Under the pieces are notes generated by a model. The model was not told where the DNA came from. It saw nothing but the letters and a program-made list of their open reading frames with translations, and ran no database searches. 64,000 bases of DNA from an uncultured Alphaproteobacteria bacterium (lineage in GTDB: Bacteria > Pseudomonadota > Alphaproteobacteria > Sphingomonadales > Sphingomonadaceae), in contig CAIZNH010000039.1 in assembly GCA_903934325.1 (NCBI GenBank), positions 1-64,000 on the forward strand. Direction: 5' to 3'. Below are positions 46,897 to 57,236 of the stretch, one piece after another (the first letter of the stretch is position 1; each line of letters begins with the position of its first letter). Made by a program: the position numbers and the translations under genes.

Positions 46897-47404
46897 TCAA
46901 TAATCCCAGCTCCGGAAGCCGGGTGACATCGATGCGGCGATTTTCTTGTTGTGCTCAGCCCGGACGAAATTCAGCCCGCTGCAAGTGATCTGGATTGAGC
47001 CCTTTGGGGCAGCATAATAGGCTTCGTTATAGATGATCTGGCAAGTGTAACGCTCTTGCATCGCATTCTGGGACTTCAGGTAATATCTATTCCAGTAAGT
47101 GACAAAAGTGCGACCATCACCGTATTTTTCCACCGAACGCTGCCCTTGAAATTCAATCTGCACCCCTCCGACCGGAGCATAGCTGCGGATCATGTAGGGA
47201 TCGACGGTCTGGTTGAGATAGGTCACCGTCATCTTCGATTGGTCGATCCTGAGACGCGCATACACCTCCGCATTTCGTGACTGGGTGTATGTTTCCCAGT
47301 CACCCTGGATAGCGGCAATCGGATCTGCCAAAAAATTGCTGCTTCGATATTGCGACCGGGGTTGCGGCCGCCTGTAGCAAAGCTGCATAAGACATTAAAA
47401 ACAT
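46897..47404 (-). pseudogene. Small secreted protein gene with a frameshift in an A6/T6 run
   Basis: A frame from ATG 47404 reads MFLMSYAALLQAAATPVAIS, a plausible secretion signal, but after KQQFFGRS it runs into a stop. The long frame ending at 46897 begins without a signal at ADPIAAIQGDWETYTQSRNA. It contains YDAxx-free but coherent sequence with two Cys (YTCQIIYN, QITCSGLNF). The two frames meet at a run of six T on the minus strand (A at 47330-47335), and removing one base joins them into about 168 aa. The 508-bp span has exactly one extra base. The family is not recognised. A sequencing error or a true inactivation are both possible. Confidence 0.5.
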
Positions 47405-47469
47405 GTCATTCTCTCTAAATTCAGGCTCTCAGGGCGGACCGGAAGTGTCGCTTCACCGCGACCCCATTT

Positions 47470-48339
<870 letters not shown>

Positions 48340-48434
48340 GGGTTTTCCTGTGAGACTGAATTTCGCCGTCAGCGATAAGGGGCCACATCGGCCTGCGCAA
48401 GGGGGGAGGGACCCACCATTTTGGATGGGTCAAA

Positions 48435-49733
48435 TCAGCGAGGCAGCAAGAGGATACGCTGGGCGAGGCCTTCGAACTTGCCCTCGTCGACCACCGCCTT
48501 GGGGTTGTTCCAGCCCATCGTCAGCACCCAGTCGCGCCCCGCCTTGTCGGTGAGTAGCCAGGTGAGGTTGATCACCCCGGGCTCGCTGCCGCCCTTGAAG
48601 CCGATATAGCTCCACTTGTCCTTGATCGCAGGCGTCGCCGAGGGGTTGATCGCCATGATCTCGAACACCTTGGGATCGGCGGTCTTGCGCATATGGGCGA
48701 AGAGCCGGGCCAGATCGGCGGGGGTGGCGAACCATTCGATGTCGATCGCCTTGGGGCCTTGCGCAAAGGCGGCGTTGATCTCGTCGAGCGTGGGATTGTC
48801 GACTGTCATCAGCACTTCGGCGGCAGCGATCGCATCGGGCGTGCGCTGGCGCCAGCGATCGAGGAACATCGGGTCCATCGTCTTGAGGATGAACAGTTCG
48901 CGGGTGGTGAGGAAGGGATCATTGGCCGCCGGATTGCTGTGGCCGCTATCCCGCATCAGCTTGAGGATGGGCTTGCGGCCCAGCACTGTGATGAGCTGGT
49001 CGGTCGCGGTGTTGTCGCTGATGGAGATCATCAGGCTGGCGAGCGTGTGGAGCGTCACCGGAGAGCCTTGCGGCCAGGTCTGCATCTGCCCGCTGGGATA
49101 GCTTTTCTGTGTCAACGGAACGACGTCGGTCCACTTGCGGCGGCCCGCCTTCACATCCTCGGCCAGCGCGGCGAGCACATAAAGCTTGAAGGTGGAGCCC
49201 AGCGCCAGCGGTGTATCGGCACCGATGGCGATCACCGGCGCACTGCCGACGGGTGCGAACCATGCGTTGACGCTGCCGGGCAGGGCGGCAAGCTCCTGCG
49301 CGATGGCTTGCGGCGTGTCGCCTGCCACCGCGAGCGAGTCCGCACTGGTGAAGACCAGCTCGTTGATCCGGTTGTCCTCTGCCGGATCGATCGCGATGCC
49401 GCCCTTGGCGATCCCGCGGGCGAAACGGATGTGGATTGCGGCGCGGGTGCCCTGCCTGGGTTCGAGCAGGGCGACGGCCTCGGCCGGGCCGAACTGTGCG
49501 GTGAGGCTGGCGGCCACGGCTTTGAGCTGGGCTTCGGGCACGGCGGCAAGGAAGCCCTTGGTGAACAGCGCCGAGGGCTGGGCGTTGCCGTTGAAGAGCG
49601 CGAGCACCTCGTCGGCGCGAGCCTCCAGCGGGGAGCGTGCGGCGAGGGTTGCGGCGGCAGGTTCCTGCGCTGCTGCAAGAGCCGGGGGCAGCAGCAGGGC
49701 CAGCGCGGCGGCGGCGGCAAGGTGGCGGATCAT
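48435..49733 (-). CDS. Secreted serine hydrolase with class A beta-lactamase fold
   Basis: A 432-aa secreted protein (signal MIRHLAAAAALALLLPPALA). Residues about 25-150 form an extra N-terminal domain with a Cpx/DUF3887-like look (RADEVLALFNGNAQPSALFT). The beta-lactamase-like domain follows with LGSTFKLYVLAAL (Ser180, Lys183 of SxxK), SISDNTATDQLI (SDN) and FKGGSEPGV in place of KTG. This is more like the penicillin-recognising serine hydrolases than known antibiotic-resistance enzymes, because KTG is replaced by KGG. Whether it cleaves beta-lactams is unknown. Confidence 0.8.
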   Translation of the reverse strand: MIRHLAAAAALALLLPPALAAAQEPAAATLAARSPLEARADEVLALFNGNAQPSALFTKGFLAAVPEAQLKAVAASLTAQFGPAEAVALLEPRQGTRAAIHIRFARGIAKGGIAIDPAEDNRINELVFTSADSLAVAGDTPQAIAQELAALPGSVNAWFAPVGSAPVIAIGADTPLALGSTFKLYVLAALAEDVKAGRRKWTDVVPLTQKSYPSGQMQTWPQGSPVTLHTLASLMISISDNTATDQLITVLGRKPILKLMRDSGHSNPAANDPFLTTRELFILKTMDPMFLDRWRQRTPDAIAAAEVLMTVDNPTLDEINAAFAQGPKAIDIEWFATPADLARLFAHMRKTADPKVFEIMAINPSATPAIKDKWSYIGFKGGSEPGVINLTWLLTDKAGRDWVLTMGWNNPKAVVDEGKFEGLAQRILLLPR

Positions 49734-49858
49734 CCCTCTCTCCCGTCGCGCGCCGGTGGTGGAGCGGCGCGCTGGCGCATGGGGTGCCATGCTTTTTGCC
49801 CACATGCCAGCAGCAAGCGCGGATGGACTTGCACGCCCGCGCGCGGCAGTCAGGCGGT

Positions 49859-51037
49859 ATGGATTTGCGCTTCATCCGCGAGGCCGCGTGGCTGGGGGAA
49901 AGCCGTGCGCGCGGCTATCTGGTGCTGCTCGCGCTGGTCAATTGCGCGATGCTGGCCTTTCTGCTCGTCACCGCAAAAGACGGGATTGATCGCAACGGCT
50001 TTCTGATCGGCACCGACTTCATCAGCTTCTGGACGGCAGGGACGATGCTGGCAGACGGCGCCAATGTCTATGACAGCGCCGCCCACACCGCCGCGCAGCG
50101 CGAATTCTATGCGCAGCCGGGGCAATATGCCGCCTTCTTCTATCCGCCCTCTTTCCTGCCCTTTGTCTGGCCGCTTGGTCTGATGGGCTATTTCCCCGCG
50201 TTGGCCGGTTGGCTGGTGGTGACGGGGGCAGCATGGCTGGCGGCGGTGCGGGGGTGGTTCGGTTCGCTGGGGCTGAAGGGGCCTGCGCTGCTGCTGGTGC
50301 TCGCCTTCCCGCCGGTGATCGTGACCCTGACCCACGGGCAGACCGCCTTTCTGGTGGCGGCGCTGCTGGGCGGTGGGCTGATGCTGGTGGAGAAGCGCCC
50401 GTGGCTTGCGGGCGTTCTCATCGGGTTTGCGACGATCAAACCGCAGTTCGGGCTGCTGGTGCCGCTGGCGCTGCTGGCGAGCGGCCAGTGGCGCACCATA
50501 GCAGGGGCAGGGGCGGCTGCGCTGGCGCTGGCGGCTCTGTCTGCGTTCGCCTTCGGCCCGCAGGTGTGGAGCGACTGGCTGGCGATCACCCGCGAGGCCG
50601 GGAGCGCGACCGACAGCGGGGTGATCGGCTTCGGCAAGATGGTGAGCCCCTTTGCGGGCCTGCGCCTGCTGGGCGTGCCGGGGGGGATTGCCTTCGGGGT
50701 GCAGGGCGCGCTTAGCCTTTCGGTGGCGGCGATGGTGGTGAGAGCGAGTTGGAAGCGCGGCTTTACCCCGGGGCTCGCCGCACTGGTGCTGGCGGGCGCG
50801 CCGCTCGCCACGTCTTTCGTGCTCGATTACGATCTGCTGCTGACCGCTTTCCCGCTCGCCTACCTGTTCGCGAGCGCGCGCGAGAACGGCTTTGCCGATT
50901 GGGAGCGGATCACCATCGCGGGCGTCTTTGCCGGCGCGGCCTTCGCCCGCCCGATTGCGCTCGGCCTTGGCGTGCCGATCATGCCGCTGCTGCTGGTCGC
51001 GCTGTTCCTGTGTTTGTGGCGCAGGGTGCGCGCTTAG
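49859..51037 (+). CDS. Glycosyltransferase family 87 (DUF2029) membrane protein
   Basis: A 392-aa polytopic membrane protein with about ten helices, resembling GT87 polyprenol-phosphate-mannose dependent mannosyltransferases. It has an early acidic loop GTDFISFWTAGTMLADGANV with YD following, and YPPSFLPFVWPLGLM, both typical for this group, plus TLTHGQTAFLVAALLGGGLM and IKPQFGLLVPL. It is divergent from the serine hydrolase gene (125-bp gap) and convergent with parE. The acceptor is unknown. Confidence 0.8.
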   Translation: MDLRFIREAAWLGESRARGYLVLLALVNCAMLAFLLVTAKDGIDRNGFLIGTDFISFWTAGTMLADGANVYDSAAHTAAQREFYAQPGQYAAFFYPPSFLPFVWPLGLMGYFPALAGWLVVTGAAWLAAVRGWFGSLGLKGPALLLVLAFPPVIVTLTHGQTAFLVAALLGGGLMLVEKRPWLAGVLIGFATIKPQFGLLVPLALLASGQWRTIAGAGAAALALAALSAFAFGPQVWSDWLAITREAGSATDSGVIGFGKMVSPFAGLRLLGVPGGIAFGVQGALSLSVAAMVVRASWKRGFTPGLAALVLAGAPLATSFVLDYDLLLTAFPLAYLFASARENGFADWERITIAGVFAGAAFARPIALGLGVPIMPLLLVALFLCLWRRVRA

Positions 51038-51040
51038 GCC

Positions 51041-53056
51041 TTACGCGTCGATCAGATCGCGGTCGACTTCGCCGGCGCGGTTCTGGATGAAGTTGAAGCG
51101 GTGTTCCGGATTGCGGCCCATCAGCTCGTCGACGAGCCGCGCCACGCCTGCCCGGCCTTCGAATTCCTGCGGCAGGGTGATGCGGATCAGCCCGCGCGTT
51201 TCGGGCGCCATGGTGGTCTCGCGCAATTGCTGCGGGTTCATCTCGCCAAGGCCCTTGAAGCGGCTGACTTCGACCTTGCGGTTCTTGAACACAGTCGCCT
51301 CCAGCTCCGCGCGGTGGGCATCGTCGCGGGCGTAGTGGCTCTCCTTGCCGGCGGTGAGCCGGTAGAGCGGGGGCTGGGCGAGGAACAGGTGGCCCTTGCG
51401 CACCACTTCGGGCATTTCCTGGAAGAAGAAGGTCATCAAGAGCGTCGCGATATGCGCGCCGTCGACATCCGCGTCGGTCATGATGATGATGCGGTCATAG
51501 CGCAGCTGATCGGGATCGCAGTCCTTGCGCGTGCCGCAGCCCAGCGCCAGCGCCAGATCGGCGATTTCGCTGTTGGCGCGGATCTTGTCGTTGGTGGCGC
51601 TGGCGACGTTCAGGATCTTGCCGCGGATCGGCAGGATCGCCTGCGATTTGCGGTCGCGCGCCTGCTTGGCGCTGCCGCCCGCGCTGTCACCTTCGACGAT
51701 GAACAGCTCGGTCTCGCGCCCGCCTTCACCCGAACAATCGGTAAGCTTGCCCGGCAGGCGCAGCTTCTTGGCATTGGTCGCGCTCTTGCGCTTGATCTCG
51801 CGCTCCTGCTTGCGCTTGAGGCGCTCGTCCATGCGCTCCATCACCTCGCCGAGCAGCGCCTTGCCGCGCTCCATATTGTCGGTGAGGAAGTGGTCGAAAT
51901 GGTCGCGCACCGCGTTCTCGACCAGACGCGCAGCCTCGGGCGAGGTCAGGCGGTCCTTGGTCTGCGACTGGAACTGCGGATCGCGGATGAAGACCGAGAG
52001 CATCACTTCCGCCCCCGTCATCACGTCGTCAGCGGTGATGTCCTTGGCCTTCTTCGCCCCGACCAGCTCGCCAAAGGCCCGAAGCCCCCGGGTGAGCGCC
52101 ATGCGCAGGCCTTGTTCGTGGGTGCCGCCATCAGGCGTGGGCACGGTGTTGCAGTACCAGCTGAACACGCTGTCGGCATAGAGCGGCCAGGCGATCGCCC
52201 ATTCGACGCGCCCTTGCTGCACACCGTCTGCCACCGGAAAGTCCTGATTGCCGGTGAAGGGCTGTGACGTGACGCATTCGCGCGTGCCGATCTGTTCGGC
52301 GAGGTGATCGGCGAGCCCGCCCGGAAACTTGAAGGTCGCTTCGGCCGGCACATCCTCGCTCACCAGCGATGGGACGCATTTCCAGCGGATCTCGACCCCG
52401 GCGAACAGATAGGCCTTGGAGCGGGCCAGCTTGAACAGCCGCTTGGGATTGAACTTGCGGTCGCCGAAGATTTCCGGATCGGGGGTGAAGGCCACGGTCG
52501 TCCCGCGCCGGTTGGGCGTCGGGCCAAGGTTCTGGATCGGCCCCTGCGTGATCCCGCGCGCGAAATCCTGCGCGTAAAGCTGCTTGTCGCGCGCCACTTC
52601 GACGCGGGTGTGGACCGAGAGCGCATTGACCACGCTCACGCCGACGCCGTGGAGGCCGCCGCTGGTGGCATAGGCCTTGCCGGAGAACTTGCCGCCCGAG
52701 TGCAGGGTGGAGAGGATCACCTCCAGCGTCGATTTGCCGGGGAACTTGGGATGCTCGTCCACCGGAATGCCGCGGCCGTTGTCGGAGATCACCAGTCGCC
52801 CCGCCGTGCCAGGCTCGCCTTCCTCCAGCCGCATCTCGATCCGCGTGGCATGGCCTGCGACCGCCTCGTCCATCGCATTGTCGAGCACTTCGGCAGCGAG
52901 GTGGTGCAGCGCGCGGTCATCCGTGCCGCCGATATACATGCCGGGGCGGCGGCGGACCGGCTCAAGCCCCTCCAGCACCTCGATCGCGGAGGCGTTGTAA
53001 TCCCCGCTCGAAGTGGGGGTGTTGGCAAACAGATCGTCGGGGGCGATGTCAGACAT
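51041..53056 (-). CDS. parE: DNA topoisomerase IV subunit B
   Basis: A 671-aa type IIA topoisomerase ATPase subunit that with ParC unlinks replicated chromosomes. The GHKL domain has EVLDNAMDEAVAGHA, DNGRGIPVDEHPKF and GGLHGVGVSVVNALS. The Toprim domain has EGDSAGGSAKQARDRKSQAI and DADVDGAHIATLLMTFFF. Features that favour ParE over GyrB are the length and the absence of the long GyrB insert, with NPQQLRETTM near the end. Confidence 0.95.
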   Translation of the reverse strand: MSDIAPDDLFANTPTSSGDYNASAIEVLEGLEPVRRRPGMYIGGTDDRALHHLAAEVLDNAMDEAVAGHATRIEMRLEEGEPGTAGRLVISDNGRGIPVDEHPKFPGKSTLEVILSTLHSGGKFSGKAYATSGGLHGVGVSVVNALSVHTRVEVARDKQLYAQDFARGITQGPIQNLGPTPNRRGTTVAFTPDPEIFGDRKFNPKRLFKLARSKAYLFAGVEIRWKCVPSLVSEDVPAEATFKFPGGLADHLAEQIGTRECVTSQPFTGNQDFPVADGVQQGRVEWAIAWPLYADSVFSWYCNTVPTPDGGTHEQGLRMALTRGLRAFGELVGAKKAKDITADDVMTGAEVMLSVFIRDPQFQSQTKDRLTSPEAARLVENAVRDHFDHFLTDNMERGKALLGEVMERMDERLKRKQEREIKRKSATNAKKLRLPGKLTDCSGEGGRETELFIVEGDSAGGSAKQARDRKSQAILPIRGKILNVASATNDKIRANSEIADLALALGCGTRKDCDPDQLRYDRIIIMTDADVDGAHIATLLMTFFFQEMPEVVRKGHLFLAQPPLYRLTAGKESHYARDDAHRAELEATVFKNRKVEVSRFKGLGEMNPQQLRETTMAPETRGLIRITLPQEFEGRAGVARLVDELMGRNPEHRFNFIQNRAGEVDRDLIDA

Positions 53057-53112
53057 GGCCCTGCTATAGGCGCGCGCAAGCGGCGCTCACAAGCACCCCC
53101 CGGTGGTTTTAC

Positions 53113-54324
53113 TCAGCCGCCAAAGCCGGTGGGCGCGGGATCCGCCGCGATCACCTCGGTTCCCTTGACCTCGCGCACTTCCAATGCCCTTTCGGCAATC
53201 CCTGCGCGGGTGAAGCGGAACGGGCCATCGACCCCCAGAAAACCGCCGCGATCATAGAGCTCGCCCTTGGGGAAGGGGTTGCCCACCTTCCACTCGCGCG
53301 CGATCCGTAGGGTCAGCAGCACTGCGTCATAGCCCAGCGTGGCGATGCGATAGGGCTTGGCGCCGAAGCGGGTCTCGTAGCTGTCGGCAAAGCGCTTGTA
53401 ACGCTGGTCGGACACGGCCGAGAAGAGCGCGCCCTGCATTGCCGGGGCGCGGGCCAGAACCGGATCGCCGCTCCACAATTCGGTGCCGACAAGGCGCGGT
53501 TTGGGCGCCCGGCCCCGCTGCAATTCGTCCGCTGCCTCAAGGCCGAGGCGGGCGCTATCGGCGATCAGCACGGTGTCGAAGCCGCCCGCTGCCCGCAGCC
53601 GCGCCGCCGCGCTCACCACCGAGGTATTGCCGCGTGCATAGGTCTCGCGCCGCACCAGCGTGCCGCCGAATTCGACAATCGCCCGGTCGAGCGCCGCGAG
53701 CGCCCTTGCACCATACTCGCCCTCGGGCACCAGCGCGGCAAAGCGTCCTGCGCCCCGCGTCCGCACGAATTGCACCGAGCGCCGGATCGATTGTTCGGGC
53801 GTGTTGCCCATCACGAAGACATCGCTGCTGGCGAGCTTGGTGTCGTTGGAAAAGGCGATCACCGGCACGCCTGCCGCCTTGGCTGCGGCGGAGACCTGCG
53901 CCACCTCGTCACCGGCGAGCGGGCCGAGGATCAGCTTGTTGCCATCGGCAATCGCCTGGGCGGCGGCAGCGGCGGCACCGGTGCTGGTGTCATAGCTGGT
54001 GATGCGCAGATTATCGGCATTGGTATCGAGCAGCGCCATGGTGGTGGCATTGGCAATCGCCTGGCCGACGGCTGCAGCCTCGCCGCTGGTCGGCACCAGC
54101 AGGGCGATACGGTGGCGGCCGGAATCGGTGGGGAGAGCGGTCGCCGAAGGCTCGGTGACTGTCGGCGGCGGGGGCGGGGCGGTGGGTGCATCGCTCTTGG
54201 GGATGACCTGACAGCCCGCCGCCAGCAGCGCCGCGCTTGCCATCACAAGATGGCGCGGACGCAGCAGCCGGGCGGTGGCGGACGCCAGCCAGCCTGCCCA
54301 ATTCGGCGCTTTTACGTGGTTCAT
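53113..54324 (-). CDS. LppC-like penicillin-binding protein activator lipoprotein
   Basis: A 403-aa protein with a lipoprotein signal: a 26-residue basic lead, then MASAALLAAGC with the lipobox Cys38. The mature part is a periplasmic binding fold (RHRIALLVPTSGEAAAVGQA, NKLILGPLAGDEVAQVSAAA, AFSNDTKLASSDVFVMGNTP), as in LpoA-type activators of class A PBPs or ABC amino acid binding proteins. Sphingomonadal genomes usually annotate this neighbour of rsmI as a penicillin-binding protein activator. It starts 41 bp from rsmI on the opposite strand, so the promoters overlap. Confidence 0.82.
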   Translation of the reverse strand: MNHVKAPNWAGWLASATARLLRPRHLVMASAALLAAGCQVIPKSDAPTAPPPPPTVTEPSATALPTDSGRHRIALLVPTSGEAAAVGQAIANATTMALLDTNADNLRITSYDTSTGAAAAAAQAIADGNKLILGPLAGDEVAQVSAAAKAAGVPVIAFSNDTKLASSDVFVMGNTPEQSIRRSVQFVRTRGAGRFAALVPEGEYGARALAALDRAIVEFGGTLVRRETYARGNTSVVSAAARLRAAGGFDTVLIADSARLGLEAADELQRGRAPKPRLVGTELWSGDPVLARAPAMQGALFSAVSDQRYKRFADSYETRFGAKPYRIATLGYDAVLLTLRIAREWKVGNPFPKGELYDRGGFLGVDGPFRFTRAGIAERALEVREVKGTEVIAADPAPTGFGG

Positions 54325-54365
54325 CCTTGCCGACCCCTCGTTGGTGCTTCAATGCTTGGCGCGTC

Positions 54366-55235
54366 ATGACAGGCGCGCAGACCCATATCCCCGCCCGAAT
54401 TCCCGCAGAGATTCCCGAACCGGGGCTCTACATCGTGGCGACCCCGATTGGCAATCTTGCCGACATCACCCTGCGCGCCATCGCGGTGCTGCAAGGCGCG
54501 GCGCTGATCGCCTGCGAGGATACGCGGGTGACGGGCAAGCTCCTGAAACATCTCGGCATCAAGGCGCGGCTGCAGCGGCTTGACGATCACGCCTCGCCGC
54601 AAGTGCGCGCGCGGATCATCGCCGAAGCGTGCGATGCGCCGGTTGTGCTGGTGTCGGATGCGGGCACCCCGCTCATCTCGGACCCGGGCTATCGCCTGGT
54701 GCGCGAGGCCCGCGATGCGGGGGTCAATGTCGTCGCCGTACCGGGGGCCTGTGCGGCGATAGCGGGCCTTGCGATTTCGGGCCTGCCGTCCGACCGCTTC
54801 CTGTTCGCAGGCTTTCTGCCCGTGAAGGACAAGGCGCGCGAGGAAGCACTTGCAGGCCTTGCGGGCGTTGCGGCGACACTGGTGTTCTACGAAACCGCCC
54901 CGCGGCTCGAAAAGTCGCTTCGCGCGATTGCCACCTTGTGGCCGGGCCGCGAGGTGGCCGTGGCGCGCGAAATCACCAAAATGCACGAGGAATGTCGCTC
55001 CGGCACGGCCGCGGCTCTGGCGGATCACTACGCCACGCACCCGCCCAAAGGGGAGATCGTGCTGTTGATCGGTCCGCCCACCGAGGAAGAGGCCCCCGTG
55101 CTCGATATCGATGCGATGCTGCGCGCCGCTCTGGCTGATGCCGGGCCGGGCAAGGCCGCAGGGCAGGTCGCCAAGGCCAGCGGGATCGACCGGGCGGTGC
55201 TCTATGCCCGCGCGCTGGAACTCAAGGGCGAATGA
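54366..55235 (+). CDS. rsmI: 16S rRNA (cytidine(1402)-2'-O)-methyltransferase
   Basis: A 289-aa tetrapyrrole-methylase-fold enzyme that 2'-O-methylates C1402 in the decoding centre. Signatures are LYIVATPIGNLADITLRAI, ACEDTRVTGKLLKHLGI, VLVSDAGTPLISDPGYRLV, and VFYETAPRLEKSL. The start ATG 54366 gives the family N-terminus; a longer frame runs through the promoter region. The stop overlaps the yraN start by 4 nt. Confidence 0.95.
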   Translation: MTGAQTHIPARIPAEIPEPGLYIVATPIGNLADITLRAIAVLQGAALIACEDTRVTGKLLKHLGIKARLQRLDDHASPQVRARIIAEACDAPVVLVSDAGTPLISDPGYRLVREARDAGVNVVAVPGACAAIAGLAISGLPSDRFLFAGFLPVKDKAREEALAGLAGVAATLVFYETAPRLEKSLRAIATLWPGREVAVAREITKMHEECRSGTAAALADHYATHPPKGEIVLLIGPPTEEEAPVLDIDAMLRAALADAGPGKAAGQVAKASGIDRAVLYARALELKGE

Positions 55236-55609
55236 GCGAGCCGCGCTCGCCAGAGCAGCGCCACGAGGCCGACCGGCGCGGGCGCGAGGGCGAGGCGGAA
55301 GCGGCCATGTGGCTTGCCGCGCAAGGCTGGCGGGTGCTGGCCGAGCGGGTGAAGACCAAGGCGGGCGAGATTGATCTCATCGTGCGGCGCCCCGGCCTGG
55401 TTGCCTTTGTCGAGGTCAAGTGGCGCGCCCGCGCCGCCAGCCTCGCCGATGCGATCGACGAGCGGCGGCTTGCCCGCGTGGCAGCCGCAGCGGAAATGGT
55501 GATGCACCTCTATGCGAGCGAGGGCGAGGATGTGCGCATCGACGTCATCCTGCTTGCGCCCGGACAAAAGCCCACCCACATCGAAAATGCGTGGATGCCG
55601 ATCTGGTGA
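55232..55609 (+). CDS. yraN: UPF0102 (YraN) nuclease-fold protein
   Basis: A 125-aa protein of the YraN family, an endonuclease-like fold of unknown target. The core is AAMWLAAQGWRVLAERVKTKA, then GEIDLIVRRPGLVAFVEVKWR, the (E)-D-EVK catalytic arrangement. The pairing with rsmI is widespread and 4-nt coupled here. The length is standard. Confidence 0.93.
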   Translation: MSEPRSPEQRHEADRRGREGEAEAAMWLAAQGWRVLAERVKTKAGEIDLIVRRPGLVAFVEVKWRARAASLADAIDERRLARVAAAAEMVMHLYASEGEDVRIDVILLAPGQKPTHIENAWMPIW

Positions 55610-55628
55610 TCCCTCAGGAGCCCAATGA

Positions 55629-56597
55629 ATGACCTTGCGTATCGCCGTCCAGATGGACCCCATCGACCGGATCAATATCGCGGGCGACAGTTCCTTTGCG
55701 CTGATGCTGGCGGCGCAGGCGCGGGGCTATGCGGTCTATGAATATCACGTCGAAAGCCTGACCCTAGACGAGGATGACCGCCTGTTCGCCCATGCCTTTC
55801 CGGTGACGGTGCAGCGCGTGGAGGGCGATCATTTCACGCGGGGCGAGCAGGTGCGGCTCGATCTCGGCAAGGACGTGGACGTGGTGCTGATGCGGCAGGA
55901 TCCGCCGTTTCACATGGGCTATATCACCGCCACCCACATGCTCGAACGCATCGCTCATGAAACGCTTGTGGTGAATGATCCGGCCAATGTCCGCAATTCG
56001 CCGGAAAAGGTGATGGTGCTGAACTATCGCCGCTTCATGCCGCCGACACTGGTGACGCGCTCGGTGGACGAGGTGCGGCGTTTCATGGCGAAGCACGGCG
56101 CGATTGTGGTGAAGCCCATCCACGGCAATGGCGGCAAGGCGATTTTCCGTATCGGCGAGAACGCGGAGAACCTTTCGGCCCTGTTCGAAGTGTTCAACCA
56201 GACCTGGCCCGAGCCGCATATGGTGCAGCCCTTCCTCCCCGAGGTCGCGACCGGCGACAAGCGCATCGTGCTGATCGACGGCGTGTTCGCAGGTGCGATC
56301 AATCGCCTGCCGGGCGAGGGCGAGTTCCGCTCGAACCTCGCAATGGGCGGCTCTGCCCAGCCGACCGAACTCAGCCCGCGCGAGCAGGAAATCTGCGAGG
56401 CGCTCGGCCCGGATTTGAAGCGGCTTGGCCTCACCTTCGTCGGGATCGACGTGATCGGGGGCAAGTGGCTCACCGAGATCAACGTCACCTCGCCCACCGG
56501 CATCGTCGCGATTGACCGTTTCAACAACACTGATACGGCAGGGATGATCTGGGATGCGATCGCGCGGCGTTTGGAACAGCGCGGCGTGGGCGTCTGA
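55629..56597 (+). CDS. gshB: Glutathione synthetase
   Basis: A 322-aa ATP-grasp ligase joining gamma-glutamylcysteine and glycine. Conserved pieces are MDPIDRINIAGDSSFALMLA, MRQDPPFHMGYITATHMLER, VVNDPANVRNSPEKVMVLNY, and GNGGKAIFRIGENAENLSAL in the ATP-grasp core, with EINVTSPTGIVAIDRF at the C-terminal ligand site. AGGAG lies before ATG 55629. It ends 28 bp before the DedA gene. Confidence 0.96.
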   Translation: MTLRIAVQMDPIDRINIAGDSSFALMLAAQARGYAVYEYHVESLTLDEDDRLFAHAFPVTVQRVEGDHFTRGEQVRLDLGKDVDVVLMRQDPPFHMGYITATHMLERIAHETLVVNDPANVRNSPEKVMVLNYRRFMPPTLVTRSVDEVRRFMAKHGAIVVKPIHGNGGKAIFRIGENAENLSALFEVFNQTWPEPHMVQPFLPEVATGDKRIVLIDGVFAGAINRLPGEGEFRSNLAMGGSAQPTELSPREQEICEALGPDLKRLGLTFVGIDVIGGKWLTEINVTSPTGIVAIDRFNNTDTAGMIWDAIARRLEQRGVGV

Positions 56598-56624
56598 CAC
56601 CTCTGGCAACGGACACAACTTTAC

Positions 56625-57233
56625 ATGACTGATCGGCTGATCGAACTGGTCGACGCCTGGGGCTATCTCGGTGTTGCCATCGCGATGTTTCTCGAAAACG
56701 TGTTTCCGCCGATCCCTTCCGAGGTGATCATGGGCCTCACCGGCATGGCGGTGGCCGATGGCAAGCTCACCTTCGCCGGCGCAGTCGCCTCGGGCACGGC
56801 GGGCGCGGTGCTGGGCAACTGGGTGTGGTACTGGATCGGCCGGTTGGTCGGCTACGAGCGCTTCCGCCCGCTGATCGACCGCTTCGGCCGCTGGCTGACG
56901 CTTGACTGGGCCGAGGTCGAGAAGATCGTCGACATCTTCAAGCGCTTCGACAGCGCGATCGTGTTCTGGGCGCGGTTCCTGCCGCAGGTGCGCACCATGA
57001 TCTCGCTCCCGGCGGGGATGCTGATCATGTCGCAGCTGCGGTTTGTGATCTGGACCCTGCTCGGCACGGGGGTGTGGAATTCGGTGCTGATCGGCGCGGG
57101 CTATATCCTGCGCAACGAGTTCAGTCAGTTCGATGACTATTATGGCTGGGTCGCTGTGGTGATGATCGCGGGCGTGGTGGCACTCTATCTCTACCGCGTG
57201 GTCACGTGGAAGCCGGCGGCGAAACAGGACTGA
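56625..57233 (+). CDS. DedA/SNARE-associated family membrane protein
   Basis: A 202-aa integral membrane protein of the DedA family, which includes polyprenyl-phosphate and phospholipid recycling flippases. The family motif is present around FLENVFPPIPSEVIMGLTGM, with the amphipathic re-entrant region, the GAVLGNWVWYWIGRLVGYER segment with conserved Tyr/Gly/Arg, and WARFLPQVRTMISLPAGMLI with the essential Arg. Three further helices follow. It is convergent with xerC. Confidence 0.9.
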   Translation: MTDRLIELVDAWGYLGVAIAMFLENVFPPIPSEVIMGLTGMAVADGKLTFAGAVASGTAGAVLGNWVWYWIGRLVGYERFRPLIDRFGRWLTLDWAEVEKIVDIFKRFDSAIVFWARFLPQVRTMISLPAGMLIMSQLRFVIWTLLGTGVWNSVLIGAGYILRNEFSQFDDYYGWVAVVMIAGVVALYLYRVVTWKPAAKQD

Positions 57234-57236
57234 CCG

